A stretch of 64,000 bases of DNA from Coprinopsis marcescibilis (taxonomy: Eukaryota; Basidiomycota; Agaricomycetes; Agaricales; Psathyrellaceae). Positions 26,089 through 37,736 of the stretch are shown in pieces. Below the pieces are notes generated by a model. The model was given only the letters and a program-made list of their open reading frames with translations, was not told where the DNA came from and searched no databases. Made by a program: the position numbers and the translations under genes. The stretch spans positions 1 to 64,000 of the forward strand of contig ML210205.1 of the NCBI GenBank assembly GCA_004369085.1, read 5' to 3'. The stretch's first letter is position 1, and every line of letters starts with the position of its first letter.

Positions 26089-26517
26089 GAAGGCAGAAGA
26101 GGGTGTAGAGCCACAGAGTCGAGAGGTTTGAGGAAGGTAAATTTCTCATAGGATTCTCAAAGGCATTATATAGGGAATCTAATGGTTGTTGAATCAGGGA
26201 CGGAGGCAAACACGTCGTGGAGATCTAGAAACGCAAAATGAGATCGCAATGGTCCCGCGGAACTTCCGGTGTATTTTTTCTTCGCCGCTAACCTACGGAG
26301 CTGTGTCCAAAACGGGCATGCCGCGCGGCGGACTGCACCTCGGTCAAACCTGAGCTTGTGACCAACGTACCGGTTCATCTCGCACGGTTCGTTTCGCGAC
26401 CAGTTCGGCTCGCGGCTGAAAGGCTAGTCACCGGCCATCGTCCACAATATATAAATTACTTCACAATAACTCTCAAACTTGATTCCTCGACCTCAACCCA
26501 TCGCCTCCCTCTTCCAG
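26089..26517. promoter_or_regulatory. Divergent promoter region
   Basis: About 430 bases lie between the starts of the small unknown gene (minus) and the aldo/keto reductase (plus). They presumably hold both promoters. An AT-rich element (ATATATAAATTA, around 26447-26458) precedes the reductase start by about 65 bases and could be its TATA element. Confidence 0.4.
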
Positions 26518-28107
26518 ATGTCTATCGAAACATTTCGTCTCGGCCCCTTCGTCACTCCTCGTCTGTGGGTAGGTTTATGGCAACTCTCCGGCCCCGGCTG
26601 GGGCACTGCTGCTGCCCCGAAGATTCGTCAAGCCATGGCGCGACATGTTCAGAAGGGATATACCGCGTTCGGTAAATTTCTCAGTCTCACGGGATCAATT
26701 GCTCGCGAATTCGAATCTAATCAACATTGCAGATATGGTATGTGTTCGAAACTCGTACCCTGTCTAACAGCACCTTCGTTCTAAACTCAAATCCAATTCA
26801 TCGACATTCTACCAGGGTAAAGATTCTCAGATTGTCCGCTATTCTTTTCTTTGACTGACTGGATGTCATTAGCTGACCACTATGGAAGCGCAGAGGGATT
26901 ATTTGTAGGTTCATTTCTCGTTCCTTTCTCGGATCTACACGTTCGATGCAGCACACGCGCGCTGACTTCTCTCTTCGTAGGGCCAATTCAGAGAATCGAG
27001 ACCCTCTTCGGAACAAATTATCGGTGCCACGAAGTGGTGCCTCTTCAAGTCAATTCCCATCTCTCGGCAGGTGGTTTGGAATGCAGTCCAAGAGCGCATG
27101 GAGAAAATGCGTTCGCAGCATGTGGATCTTTTACAGGTACGGGGTTGGTGGTGCCATCATTGAACAGCAAATAACAATTGCATCCAGGTACACTGGCAAG
27201 ACTATGCGGACAAAAGCTATCTCGATGCCCTCAGCATTCTCGACGATTTCAGAAGAGAGGGTCATATCCGCGCTCTCGGTCTGTGCAACTTTGACACCAT
27301 CCATACGGATGAGATCTGCACCCAATTAGGGCCAGGTGCCATTGTATCCAACCAAGTCCAGGTACAACATCCCTTTGCCCTCCGTATTGTCATGACTCAC
27401 CTCTGTTGCCACAATTTCAGTTCTCCGTGATCGATACACGGCCGCTCCATGGAATGTCAGACGTCTGTGAGAGACATGGACTGAAGCTACTCACATATGG
27501 TACTTTGGTAGGTTTCCATATGAAGATCCTTTAGCTGGATTGGCAATTAACGACAACGTTACCAGTGCGGGGGATTCTTGGCCGATAAATGGCTCGGAGA
27601 GCCACAGCCGGATCCATACCAAGATCTCAACCCTTCACAACGCAAGGTCAGAGAAACAAGCTGACGATCCGTGATACCCCTTTAACGCTTAATATTCCAG
27701 TACCTCGATATGATAGTCAAAGCTTGGGGCTCGTGGGAGCTATTCCAGACCTTGCTATCGGTTTTGCGCACAATCGGTGATAGGCACGGAGCTAGAAGCA
27801 TCGCCAACATAGCTACCCGCTGGGTTCTTGACCATAAGTTTGTCGGTGCGGTTCTTATAGGTGCGTTCTAGATTCAATGACGCTTCAGGCATTTGTTGGA
27901 TATATTTACCAACATGTGTTTTGTACAGGCGCACGGTTGGGCGTTTCGGAGCATACCGACGATAACCTTCTAGTTTCGACCTTCCGCTTGTCAGATGTCG
28001 ACCGAGCCGAGATAGAAGCTGTCCTGGACAAATCAAAGGGGCGCATAATGATCACAACAATAGGCGACTGTGGGGCAGAGTATCGCCCAATCCCTACCGG
28101 TAACTAA
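26518..28107 (+). CDS. Aldo/keto reductase
   Basis: About 342 residues in many short exons, starting at the ATG at 26518 (MSIETFRLGPFVTPRL). The family's catalytic tetrad is visible: Asp52 and Tyr57 in FDMADHYG, Lys82 in IIGATKWC, and His118 in VHWQDYAD. Further family signatures include IRALGLCNFDT, GAIVSNQVQFSVIDTRP, LLTYGTLCGGFLADKW and VLIGARLGVSEHTDDN (the cofactor-binding end of the barrel). NADPH-dependent reduction of aldehydes or ketones in the cytosol is expected; the substrate is unknown. The segment D-M-A-D can be kept in frame only if a 5-nt exon (26733-26737) and a 1-nt exon (26816) are both spliced in. A simple two-exon join frameshifts into a stop. Otherwise the gene would be a pseudogene. 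Confidence 0.85.
26733..26816 (+). other. Putative consecutive microexons (5 nt and 1 nt) in the reductase gene
   Basis: The proposed exons are ATATG at 26733-26737 and a single G at 26816. They are bounded by introns 26672-26732 (61 nt, GTAAAT...GCAG), 26738-26815 (78 nt, GTATGT...CCAG) and 26817-26872 (56 nt, GTAAAG...TTAG). Joined, they complete TTC-GAT-ATG-GCT-GAC, giving the conserved FDMAD motif. Confidence 0.6.
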
Positions 28108-28372
28108 GAAGATATTGCCGGAGTGCCTCCATTTTCGATTTATGATACCCTTCCATTGAATACTGTCCTGTCAGACTATTGTTCTTCGTATTGCCAGCAT
28201 TGAAATGTATTGAGATCAGAAGGAAAATTCAAAGTGTGATACATTCTTATACGCTACAGATGATGTGAATATGGGCTCCGCCCGATATGTAAACTCTTCC
28301 CCGCGGGACAAACGAACGCCGAACCAGGCCGTGTATGCCAAAACGATTCACCAAGCGAGAGAATTCAACTAA

Positions 28373-31300
28373 TTATAGCTTACTGGTAGAATACGACGAA
28401 GAGAATGAGGAAGGAAGGCGCTGAATAGGTTGTAGTTTGCGTTTCAAATCTCGCAGAATCGTGGTCTTGGGTTGCCATTCTCGGAATGCATCGCGAAGTT
28501 GGGCTATCTCTTTGGAGAAATAATGAATGACCCTCTCATCTGCAATGGCATCGCGCAAAGTCCACGGAATCTACAAGTCTTGGCGTGAATGAGAGCCCAA
28601 GGATACTTCGACGTGAGACCCACCTCATAATCGTTTTGCTCATGTGCAGCGTCGAATGGTTCGAGTTCTAGCTGAGGATATGGCGCCATACCCTCATTAG
28701 CTTCGAAGAGATACCGAACTGCCAAACTAGAACATGTCTTTCAGTTCATCACTTCCGGGCGAACTATCGAAGCGAGATTAACGTACGAGTAGGTAGAGAC
28801 CTCTTCATATGCCCTCGAGTGTCCGATACCATTCAGGGAGCCAGCAGTAGCTTCAGAGAGGTGATTGATCAGTCCTCCATCTGGAATGCCCGAATTTCGA
28901 AGTCGGAGAAGCAAAACGAGAAGATTCGAGAGGAAATCAGAAGAGCTAAAATGAAACACTTTGTTGAGAAAACTAGTAAGATGACGTTTGGCATGATGTA
29001 ACTCACTGGTAAGCGTCACCGTCAATATAGAGAGCGCGGAGGATCATGGGATGCGAAGCAGCCGTAAAAAGCCCAGAGTATAGGGGCACAACTTGGTCGT
29101 TGAGGGAAGCAATGTACACCATTTTTACCTGAAGAGCGTGTTAAAAAGACAATCGCGGCCAAAACTGAAATGTACGATACCCCGTGATATAGGACATGTC
29201 GAAGAGAGTGAACGTAAGCCTTCGATACTTCGCTCTCGGTATTCTGAGCAAATGTGGTTATTAAGTAAGGTTAATATGTGCACCAAGATAGACGCCATTT
29301 ACCTGGAACTCGAACAGTTCTCGAGCTGCCACGTTTTCAAAGTACTGTCGGAGATGATTAGAAGAAACATTAATAGAGATTCTTGAGCGTACCTGAATGT
29401 ATGGTAGAACAACAGAGCTGCTCTTCAGATAACGCAATGGACCCAAGTGTATTCCACACAACGCCAGGCAGCATACACGTTGCGGTTTTCTTTCGGGAGA
29501 CACAGAAACGCCGACCGACGAGGGAAAGGTGTCACCGCCAGAGACTACGACATTCTCGGTCGCCGTCCGTATATGTTTGTCTGTGATTAGTCGGTCCAGA
29601 AGATGCGTAGAAACAACGGATCCTTGCGAATGGGTCGCAACGATGATGGCATCTGCAGCGTGCAAGTCATCCATCCATTCGTTCTTGGCGAGGAGATTGC
29701 TGTAAAGTCTGTAGGCGTTCGTGTCGGTATTCCTTCAAGATTAACCAACGAATGTGCTTTACCTCTCCACCCGGCGCTGGATCGTCCCTTCTCCTTCCAG
29801 CGGGATTTTAGTGATTTTCTCAAGCTGGACGCCATGCTCTTCTTCAAACTCGTGCAACGCTTGCTCCATCATGTTTGCAAATTTAGAGCTTGTTCCAGTA
29901 GGCTATACGACGGAGAAACGTTAGTAAAGGCAGATTTGAGCGCGGAAAGGTCCATCAATGAAAGCTAAAAGTAGCACGTTTTACACTGTTACGTCAGGGG
30001 CTGGGTATACCCTAGTCAATTCCGCACAACAGGCGATAGCCTAGCGTGAAACAACAGAAGCTGGTTCGCGCCAACCAATCCAGAGCTGGGAAAAACAAAC
30101 AGAAAAAACTGAATTGAAAGAACTCACTTCGCCAAACACAGTTCTCATTACGGCACCTGGCGAAATGATAGTCAACTTTTCGAGCTCGGCAACTAAACTA
30201 TTAACCAAAGTTGGCTTACCAGGGAACCATCCATGAACTCCAATGACCACTACACGTTTGCACCCCCTCAATACTTCGTTCACACTCTGTACTTCATCCG
30301 GGTGCAGAGAACTAGGTGCAGGATTCGCCGATGTATCCCCGATTCCACCGGAATTGGATATCCCATTCGCAGTCTGGACAGTTGGGGATGGGGAACCACG
30401 GCCTGCGCCCTCAATCACTGCCCACGACTTGGGCAACTCTTCTCCAAATCTCTCAAACCGCTTCCGGCGTTCTCGTTCCAGCAGAGATTCAATATCCACC
30501 CCACTCGAATCCCGTCCCACAGCGTTTAGATCAGAACTGCTACCGCGTCGGACACTACCTCCGTCGCGCTGGTTGTGATGCTGGTCCTTCGAAAATAGCA
30601 CACCGCTGACGAACTTCATGGTTTTGCCGAACATCCCAGTAGATTCCTGTCGTGAGAGAGATTCGCCACGGGATAGGTCTAGAGGAGGGGGACGAATGGG
30701 AAGGACATTGCGGGGTGGCGTGTTGAATATATCATCCCATGCAGGAAGAACGAGGTTTGGTGGGGAAGGAGGACCGGCAGACTTCTTTGAGGGTGCTGGA
30801 GACGCAGTCCTGCTCGGATTGGTAGAGGTCGATTTATCCTTTGAAACCTGTGGTGCCGGCTTCGACTTCGTCGGGGTGCTCGGGGTGGATGTCCCGGACT
30901 TTGTTGGAGTCTCGACCTTGGTCGTCATCGGCACAGTATCCTTCATCTTCTCTTTGATACCTTCGTCTTGCGTCAGTGGTGTAGCCGGCCGATCAGATGT
31001 CGACGGAGTAGACTCGGGCTTCTTATCCGTCTGCAAAACAGAGCGATCCTTCGAACTAGCAAAATTCGGCGTAAGCGGGGAAAGAAAGATACGCGCAACA
31101 ACTAACCTGTCCTGTTTCGCAACGACAAGAGCTTTCCCAACCTCCCTAGTCCTCCCCCTTTCTTCCTCTTGAACGTCAAGTTCACTCTCGCTATCCTCAT
31201 CCACATCCATAACCTCGATCCCGTTCTCATCCCTCTTCACCTCATCCTTCCCTCCCTCCGCACCATAGCCAATCGCCTTCACAACAAGCGCCCGTGAGCT

Positions 31301-34300
31301 AAAGAACGAGGCCCAGACGCTCCGGTTCGCTTGGATGCTCGCCTCGATGGGGTTGACTTCCGCTTCCGTCTCAGATCGACTGCCCGTCGTCGGAGGGAGT
31401 GGATCACACCCCGAACCACCCTCCTCCTCTAACGTTACACTCTCCTCGTTTCCATCCGGAGCACCGGGGGGCACCGTCGACGTCCGTCCGTCCCCAGACC
31501 CAACAAGGCCTTCATCATTCGCAGGGACACTGGTACCAGACACACCTTCACCTCTCCGCTCTTGTTCTTCACAGCGTTCGGATCCAGTTGACGGCCTTCC
31601 ATCATCTTTCGTATCATCCACATCCATAGACGTCGGAGGAGCACCATAGTACCACGACCACGGTGAGTACCACACCGCACCAGGATCACCCCCAGCACCC
31701 TCCGCACCCGCCTCACCCGCGCCCCCAAGCACCCCGCCACCCTCCCCATCCCAATTAGCGCCCTCTCCTCCCCTTTTCGCACTCGCAACACCAAAACCAA
31801 CATTTAGACTTTCCCTCGCGGCACCATTGCCAATGCCGTCAACACAACCCCCGTCAGCCAGCTCTCCCAGTTTCGAAACACCGGTATTTCCCCCGCCTCC
31901 CAGCAAGTCGTTATCACCACCCTTGTTCAACTGGGCACCCTTATCCTTCTTCCCACATCCCTTTGCTCCGTCCTCGCCACACCCATCCCCACCACCCAAT
32001 CTTCCTTCTTCATAACGAGATAACATGCCACCCTTGGACACCCCAACAACCTCCGCACCCCCGGGAGCTGTCCCGGACCCAATACCGTGTCTAATTTTCC
32101 TCGCCCCCTCTAAACTCTCCGCTCCTGCTGACATTTGTGCACTTTCTGCTGAACCAGATGCCACAGCCTGCTTCCAATCCGAATTCGATTTCGATTTAGA
32201 AGTTCCTGAAGAAGAAGAGGTAACGTGGGAACAATGTTCGGGGGCGGTAGTCGTCCTCGCAGAAGAATCAGAGCAAGCCTGAGATTGGAGCATGGTTGGT
32301 TCGGATGGAAAATCTGTCGATGCTGCCGATGACGAAGATGGCCGTGATTGTGATGAGGCGGGAGGTGTCGACCCTGCTATAGCTTGCGCACTCGAGGACG
32401 TGGGGGATGATGTCGTCGGTGGTGGTGGTGGTCTCGAATGATGTCGCACAGCAGAGACGGCTGACGAGCTCGAAATCACGCTCGACTGCTCCCTCGTCGG
32501 AGCCCCGGTCGCGACATCAAATTCCTGGTCGCCATCTCGCATCCCAATCAAACTCTGGGAATCCTCAATCGCGCTCTCGGAAACACCATCTCCACTTCCA
32601 CCCGCACTCGCATTACTCGTCCCCCACCCAACATAATCCCACCACGTTGAACTCGAAGAAACCGTTATCCGACCAGAAGGAGTTGCGGCTGAAGAAGAAG
32701 CTGTTGTCGCCATAGCCGATCTTGATTGTTCACTTGCAGGTCCCGTTTGCGGGATCGCCAAAGTGGTCAAACTCGAACCAGGGTCGGAGGAAGTATCAGA
32801 TCGAACCGCCGTAGGTAGAGGCGAACCACCATCGACATTGGTGGTAGAAGTAGAAGCCACGTCAGTCGAGGACGCAGCCCCGCCAGAGCTCGAGGCGGTC
32901 GAGTTGCTTCCGGATACACCCGTTTCCTCACTTGATGGCGACGTCGTGGTAGTCGATCCTTCATAGACTGCACCTAGATATCCAATAGAACGTCAGTTGC
33001 CTGATCGCCATAAGTCGAAGGATAGAGTGAAATGGAAGCACGGAAAGAGAGATACATAGAGAGAGTGCGAATAAGGTAAGGTAGGGAAAGGAGAAAACTG
33101 CGGAGTTTGCGCAGATTTCAACCAGCCGTGAAATGAAAAGATGTTGGCGGCGAGAACGTGTCGTTCTCTCCCAAAGAAAACAGATTTGCGGATGAAATGA
33201 CGAACCGTTGTTCTTCCTTGTCTGTGACTCGAGCACCTTTCCTCCACCTATGTCGGAATTGTCTGAGCAAACAAGGGCAGCATCAGTAACAGGGAATCGG
33301 GAGTGCTGGGATGAGAGAACAAGAAGAGTCAAGAGGCGGACGAAGAAGGTATATGTGGTGATGGGGCTTAATGTGCCAGGAATTGGGCATGAAACCCCAC
33401 GAACCCATCAACGCCACTGAACGCATCGTGAACATCACAGGACTTGACTCGACCACGGGGCAGAACAGGGTTAAAGAAACAAAAGGAAGCCAAGGAACAT
33501 GGCTTGGGTCAAGAAATATGTCAGAAACGGGCCGCCAGGGGCTCAGGGGGGACGAGAAAACGTTGAGCGCGAAACCAGCGCGACAAGGATAGGCCAAAAA
33601 AAGTGACTACAAGGGCACAAACGGGACATAGACTCAAAAACGAACGAGACTTACCTGGAGTGGAACTATTTGTAGCATTCTTGTCCAAATCAGACCCACT
33701 CGAACCTGACAAGACACTCCCCAATGGAACTTTGGCTCTCCCCAATAACGGTAGGCTCAAAGTAAAGCGTGACGCTGTGACCGTGGCCGCTGTAATGGAA
33801 CTCGACGCTGCGGTATGGCTTGCTGCACCATTCGAGGGTGGGGTTTGAGGTAGTGGTGGAACAGAATCGTCTATCGATGAGGGGAGCGATGTGGTAGAGA
33901 CAGATGACTGTGTGGTGCTCCTCGAAGTCGTAGTGGTGGTTGGTGAGCTTCCATTCGTGGACGATACAGCTACGGCTCCAGTAACGGTCGAGTCAGAAGA
34001 AGGTGAAATGGTAGCGGTAGCCTCTCCCGGGGTTGACTGTGGCTGACTGTGCTCGATTGGAAGGACCGCTGTGGTGATCTGTGGACCGTTATCAACGGAC
34101 GCAGTAACAACCTGGGCCAAAGGAGAGGGCATGATGGCGGACGACGAGTTGTTTGAAGACGAGTAAAACCATGACCGTTTCTTTGGGGGAGATCTGGGGG
34201 TCGACGAGGAGGGGGGAGGGGGAAGAGTTTGAGGGGCACTCTGCGCCTCGCTCTTGGCCGGGTCCTGCGGGATTATAGGTACGGGAGTCGGTGACGAAGA

Positions 34301-35296
34301 TACCGGGGTAGATAGAGGATGCAATGCTGTTGCGTGTTCCTCGACCGGTTCTTCTACAGGGGACGCGATTTCTTGGGGAGGGGGAAATGCTTCCGTGATG
34401 GCTATGGTTGGAGGGGAAGAAGGCGAGGGTGGCACCTTGGCTGCAGACTGACCGTGTTGTTCTGCGGAGCCATTTGCGTGGGTTTGGAAAGCATGCGCCT
34501 CAGTTGCGGTCGTCCTTGTCGCGTTACTGGTTCCGCTCGTATGTTGACGGCCTTTTGATCGCGAAAACGAGGCAAACCACGAGGTCGAGGACGCTGCCGC
34601 CGCTAATGGCTGTCCCTGGCTATCGTTGAGCGTGGATAAGATGATAGGTGAAGGATTGGGTCGTTCGGTGGTGGGTGAAGCTGGGAATGGAGCAGCGGCA
34701 GTCATGGTCGTAGCTGTTGTCGAACTGGAAGCCAACGGGACCGACGATGCGGTTGGTGTTGGCTGTTCGGAACCTGAAGTGATACTGGGCGTTCTGTCGC
34801 CATCGACGGGCGTGTATTCTACTGTTGAATATCCCTGAGCCAAGGTCAACACGAAGAAATGTGACGCAGACGTACCTGGTGAATGGTCTACGAACGGTGT
34901 CTCCTGGTCTACATTTTCTCGAAAATCAAAGTCTCCAGATGTGCTGTGCGCCGACGAGCGGCGAGATCTACTGCGCATGGATCCAATACGGACATCTAGG
35001 CGATCCATAACCTCCCTATCCTTTGCGTACTCGCTGACCATCCGTCTCCCTTTTCCTTTCCCTGAAATGACGTCTCTGTCCCTCGTGGTTTCTTGCACTG
35101 CTTTAACAGCAACCTCAGCAGCAGATACCAAAGGTACCACTTGCTCAGGCTCAGCAAAGATCATCGAGACACTGGGTTTCAAGCTCTTCAAAGTCGCAGT
35201 CGAAGGAGACCTCCAGACCGGTCGACGAGCCTCGCTTTCGTGTGTTCCGTTTGTGGGTCGAGTCGATCGTGATGAGCGTCGGCTAGACAAACTCAT
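28373..35296 (-). CDS. Large YML020W-like alpha/beta-hydrolase fold protein
   Basis: The ATG at 35296 opens MSLSSRRSSRSTRP. The first exon (35296-33655) joins over a 681-base intron (GTAAGT...TCTAG, 33654-32974) in matching phase to a long second exon (32973-30128), making 1496 codons before the hydrolase part. The N-terminal ~1400 residues are Ser/Thr/Pro-rich and disordered, but short aromatic motifs recur: SWFASFSRSK, RSWFYSSSNN, WWDYVGWG, PWSWYYG, SVWASFFSSR. The hydrolase domain begins VVVIGVHGWFPGKP (oxyanion-type HGW) and continues with GEPTGTSSKFANMM. It contains the nucleophile region IVATHSQGSVVS (Ser in HSQGS). C-terminal exons include PLYSGLFTA, LINHLSEATAGSLNGIGHS and a basic tail ending TSKL. 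Yeast YML020W is uncharacterised, so the substrate is unknown. Confidence 0.8.
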
Positions 35297-35644
35297 TACT
35301 GTGCTTGTCTAAATCCAAGCAGCTAGAGCATATAGAGCCAAGCAGAAAGTCGATGAATGGCGGGCGGGAGAGATAATTGCGATTACACTGGGCTGCGGCG
35401 CTCCAAAGCTTGTCGAATCAGTCTTGCAGTGGCATGACTCTCCGGACCAAACGCTGGACCTTTTGCCGGCACCATGCGCGACGTCATCACTTGCCACGTG
35501 TAATGTCATGCTTTTTTCATGTGATGCTAATTTGACAGATCAACAACGCGACGCGTCTCGATATGTTTGTTTTCTGGCTTTGTTCTTTCTACCTCACCAT
35601 ACCTGCCCATGCGTTCGCATGAGTTCAACATATACAATATTTGG
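35297..35644. other. Intergenic, no gene recognised
   Basis: About 350 bases upstream of the YML020W-like gene, presumably its promoter. Confidence 0.45.
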
Positions 35645-35912
35645 AGACTTATGAGAAACGATGGTCAGTCATAGTCAGATCTGTATATTACACCTTCCAC
35701 TCCCCAAGGACGATCATATTTGGTGTTCCAGCGCCTGAAGTCATTCACAAATTGCGGTACACGAGGCCGACCTCGACATGTCCACACACACCAACAAATG
35801 CTTCCCAGGCTCACGGGGACAGCACTCACACTATTTAAGTGACGCAGCCACTCACAAACTCGGTAGCCCTCTTCTTCAGTTCTGATCCCAGATTCACTGA
35901 TCATTCTGTCCG
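35645..35912 (+). promoter_or_regulatory. Conserved upstream segment of lectin C
   Basis: This segment is clearly related to 37495-37736 and 41400-41636, upstream of lectins D and E. Shared blocks are AAGGACGATCA, CAGCGCCTG/CAGCACCTG, TACACGAGGC, and CAGGCTCACGGGGACAG with small changes. A TATTTAAG element about 80 bases before the ATG may be the TATA box; it reads GTTTAAG in copy D. Confidence 0.65.
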
Positions 35913-37395
35913 ATGCCAACACAACTTGAAGACGGAAAGGTTTATCGAATCGTCAGCCTCGTCAGCAAAGGCGTTGTCGAGCTCCATGAACGTACAAGAG
36001 CAGCAGGTAGCGTCAATCGCTTGCCTTCCTATTGACGTTGAACGAAATATTTCGCAGTGGTGAATGAACCAAATGGAAGTCAGTGGCAACAGGCAAGTCT
36101 AACGCAGCTCTGCCAGTACCATTGTGAATCAACGGTTTATTCAAAATCAGTGGAAAGCGATCAAGGTCGATGAGCACTGGAGATTCGAAAGCGTCGCGGC
36201 TTCTGGAATCTATCTAGGTATTGATCGGTCAAAAAAGGCTGCCGGTGGCGTTATAGTCGTTGGAACACCCAACCGAGGCTCGGTCTGGCATCTTAAATGT
36301 GACGAAGATCGCAAACATCAGAATGCGATCAAGTAATTATCTACCTTACCATACCCATCCGTTCAGAAGTCCTCTAACCTAAACTGGGTACATGTCACAG
36401 GCTATTCATTCCATACACGAGGAACGTCCTGGACGTCGTTTCTGGGAGTGTTGAATCGACCAAGATCCACTTATTCAATTCACATAACGGGGCGAATCAA
36501 TCCTGGATCCTCGATCAAAGTGAGCCCTGTTACCTTGGTTTCAATTCCCATTCCAACACTCGCTTGAATCTTGCGGCTGTGCCAGACATAGAGCCTGCCA
36601 CTCCCTGTGTCAACGGTCGCATCTACTATATACAAAACGTCCAGACCGAAACCGTAGCTTACTTCGAATCTCACACTGGAAATGGTACGCTACATCCCTC
36701 CACTGACCACTCGCATTACCCAGTTCTAACCATGATCATTAACTCAGTGCGCGGTTACCACTATAGCGAAGGCAGAAACCAACTAGTGGGTACCTCCAAT
36801 CTATTACTTATCAGAACCAACCTTCAGCATTGTCGCCTAACCCAATCTCCCTCCACCACTGGCCTCTCAGTGGGAAGCCATACTTGCCGACCTGGACGAG
36901 TCCTTGTGGTCGTTCAAGAACATCCTCAACGGGCGATACCTAGCCATCGGAGGGGACATCGCCGAGCAGGGTCAGTCGATCATCGTGTCCGAGAAACCGT
37001 TCAGGTGGAAGCTCATCCCGAACGCTCTGAACTCCGAACAACTCGAGTAAGTTCTGCGTTCAAATCCTGACCTTATCCGGTCTCTGTTCATTTCACACAA
37101 CCATATCTAATCATATGCTCACCACGGGTTTGTTGGTAGGCTGCATGTCCCGAACGTCGATCTAAGCTTGGACATCAAGGATCTCTCCAGGGCCCCAGGC
37201 GCTGAGATCGTCCTTTCCCAGCCATCCCGCGAGCGACTCTGGCGCTTCGAAAAAGGTATGTTGGTCGTTCATATATCGCTTCCACTCACTTCATGATACA
37301 TCTCGCTTACTCAAATCCGTAATCTCGACACGACAGTCAACATCCCGAATCAAAATCTGCCGCTATGGGCTCAGGAGTATCCAGGCGCGGGGTGA
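35913..37395 (+). CDS. Ricin-B-type beta-trefoil lectin-like protein (copy C)
   Basis: The ATG at 35913 opens MPTQLEDGKVYRIVSLVSKG, and the stop is at 37393-37395. About eight exons give roughly 280 residues arranged as two beta-trefoil domains. Trefoil motifs in order: GSQWQQ, WKAIKVDEHWRFESV, ANQSWILDQ, CVNGRIYYIQNVQTET (start of the second domain), EGRNQLW, LWSFKNILNGRYLAIG, FRWKLIPN, VDLSLDIKDLSRAPGAE, ERLWRFEKV, and the C-terminal WAQEYPGAG. QxW-type residues are present at several positions. The intron at 36093-36150 has a GC donor (CAG|GCAAGT). No signal peptide. It sits directly before copies D and E. Confidence 0.8.
36093..36150 (+). other. GC-AG intron in lectin C
   Basis: A 58-base intron beginning GCAAGT after CAG and ending ATCAG. 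It splits GSQWQQ from WKAIK in phase 0. No GT donor nearby keeps the frame. Confidence 0.75.
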
Positions 37396-37494
37396 TGATA
37401 TCAATTCTCGAGTTAGAAAGTACACGAACATGAATTCTATGCGAAACCATTTCAGTTCTCTGTTCCCTTGATTACAAGCATGTATGGTGTAGAG

Positions 37495-37736
37495 ATTTTC
37501 AGAAGTTATGGTCACTCATAGTCCATCTGTATATTGGTGCACCCTGTACTCCAAGGACGATCACATTTGTTATTTCAGCACCTGGAATAGCTTCCCCGCA
37601 GCTACACGAGGCTCGACCAATCTGCACACATTGACAAAGGCTTCTCAGGCTCACGAGGGCAGAGTCCACGCCGTTTAAGCAAGGCAGCCACTCCACCCAA
37701 CCTTCTTCTGCTCCCTCATCCCTTCTATCCTCCACA
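37495..37736 (+). promoter_or_regulatory. Conserved upstream segment of lectin D
   Basis: Homologous to the segments upstream of lectins C and E. It keeps the CAAGGACGATCA block, the CACGAGGCTCG block and a GTTTAAG element about 65 bases before the ATG. Confidence 0.65.
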
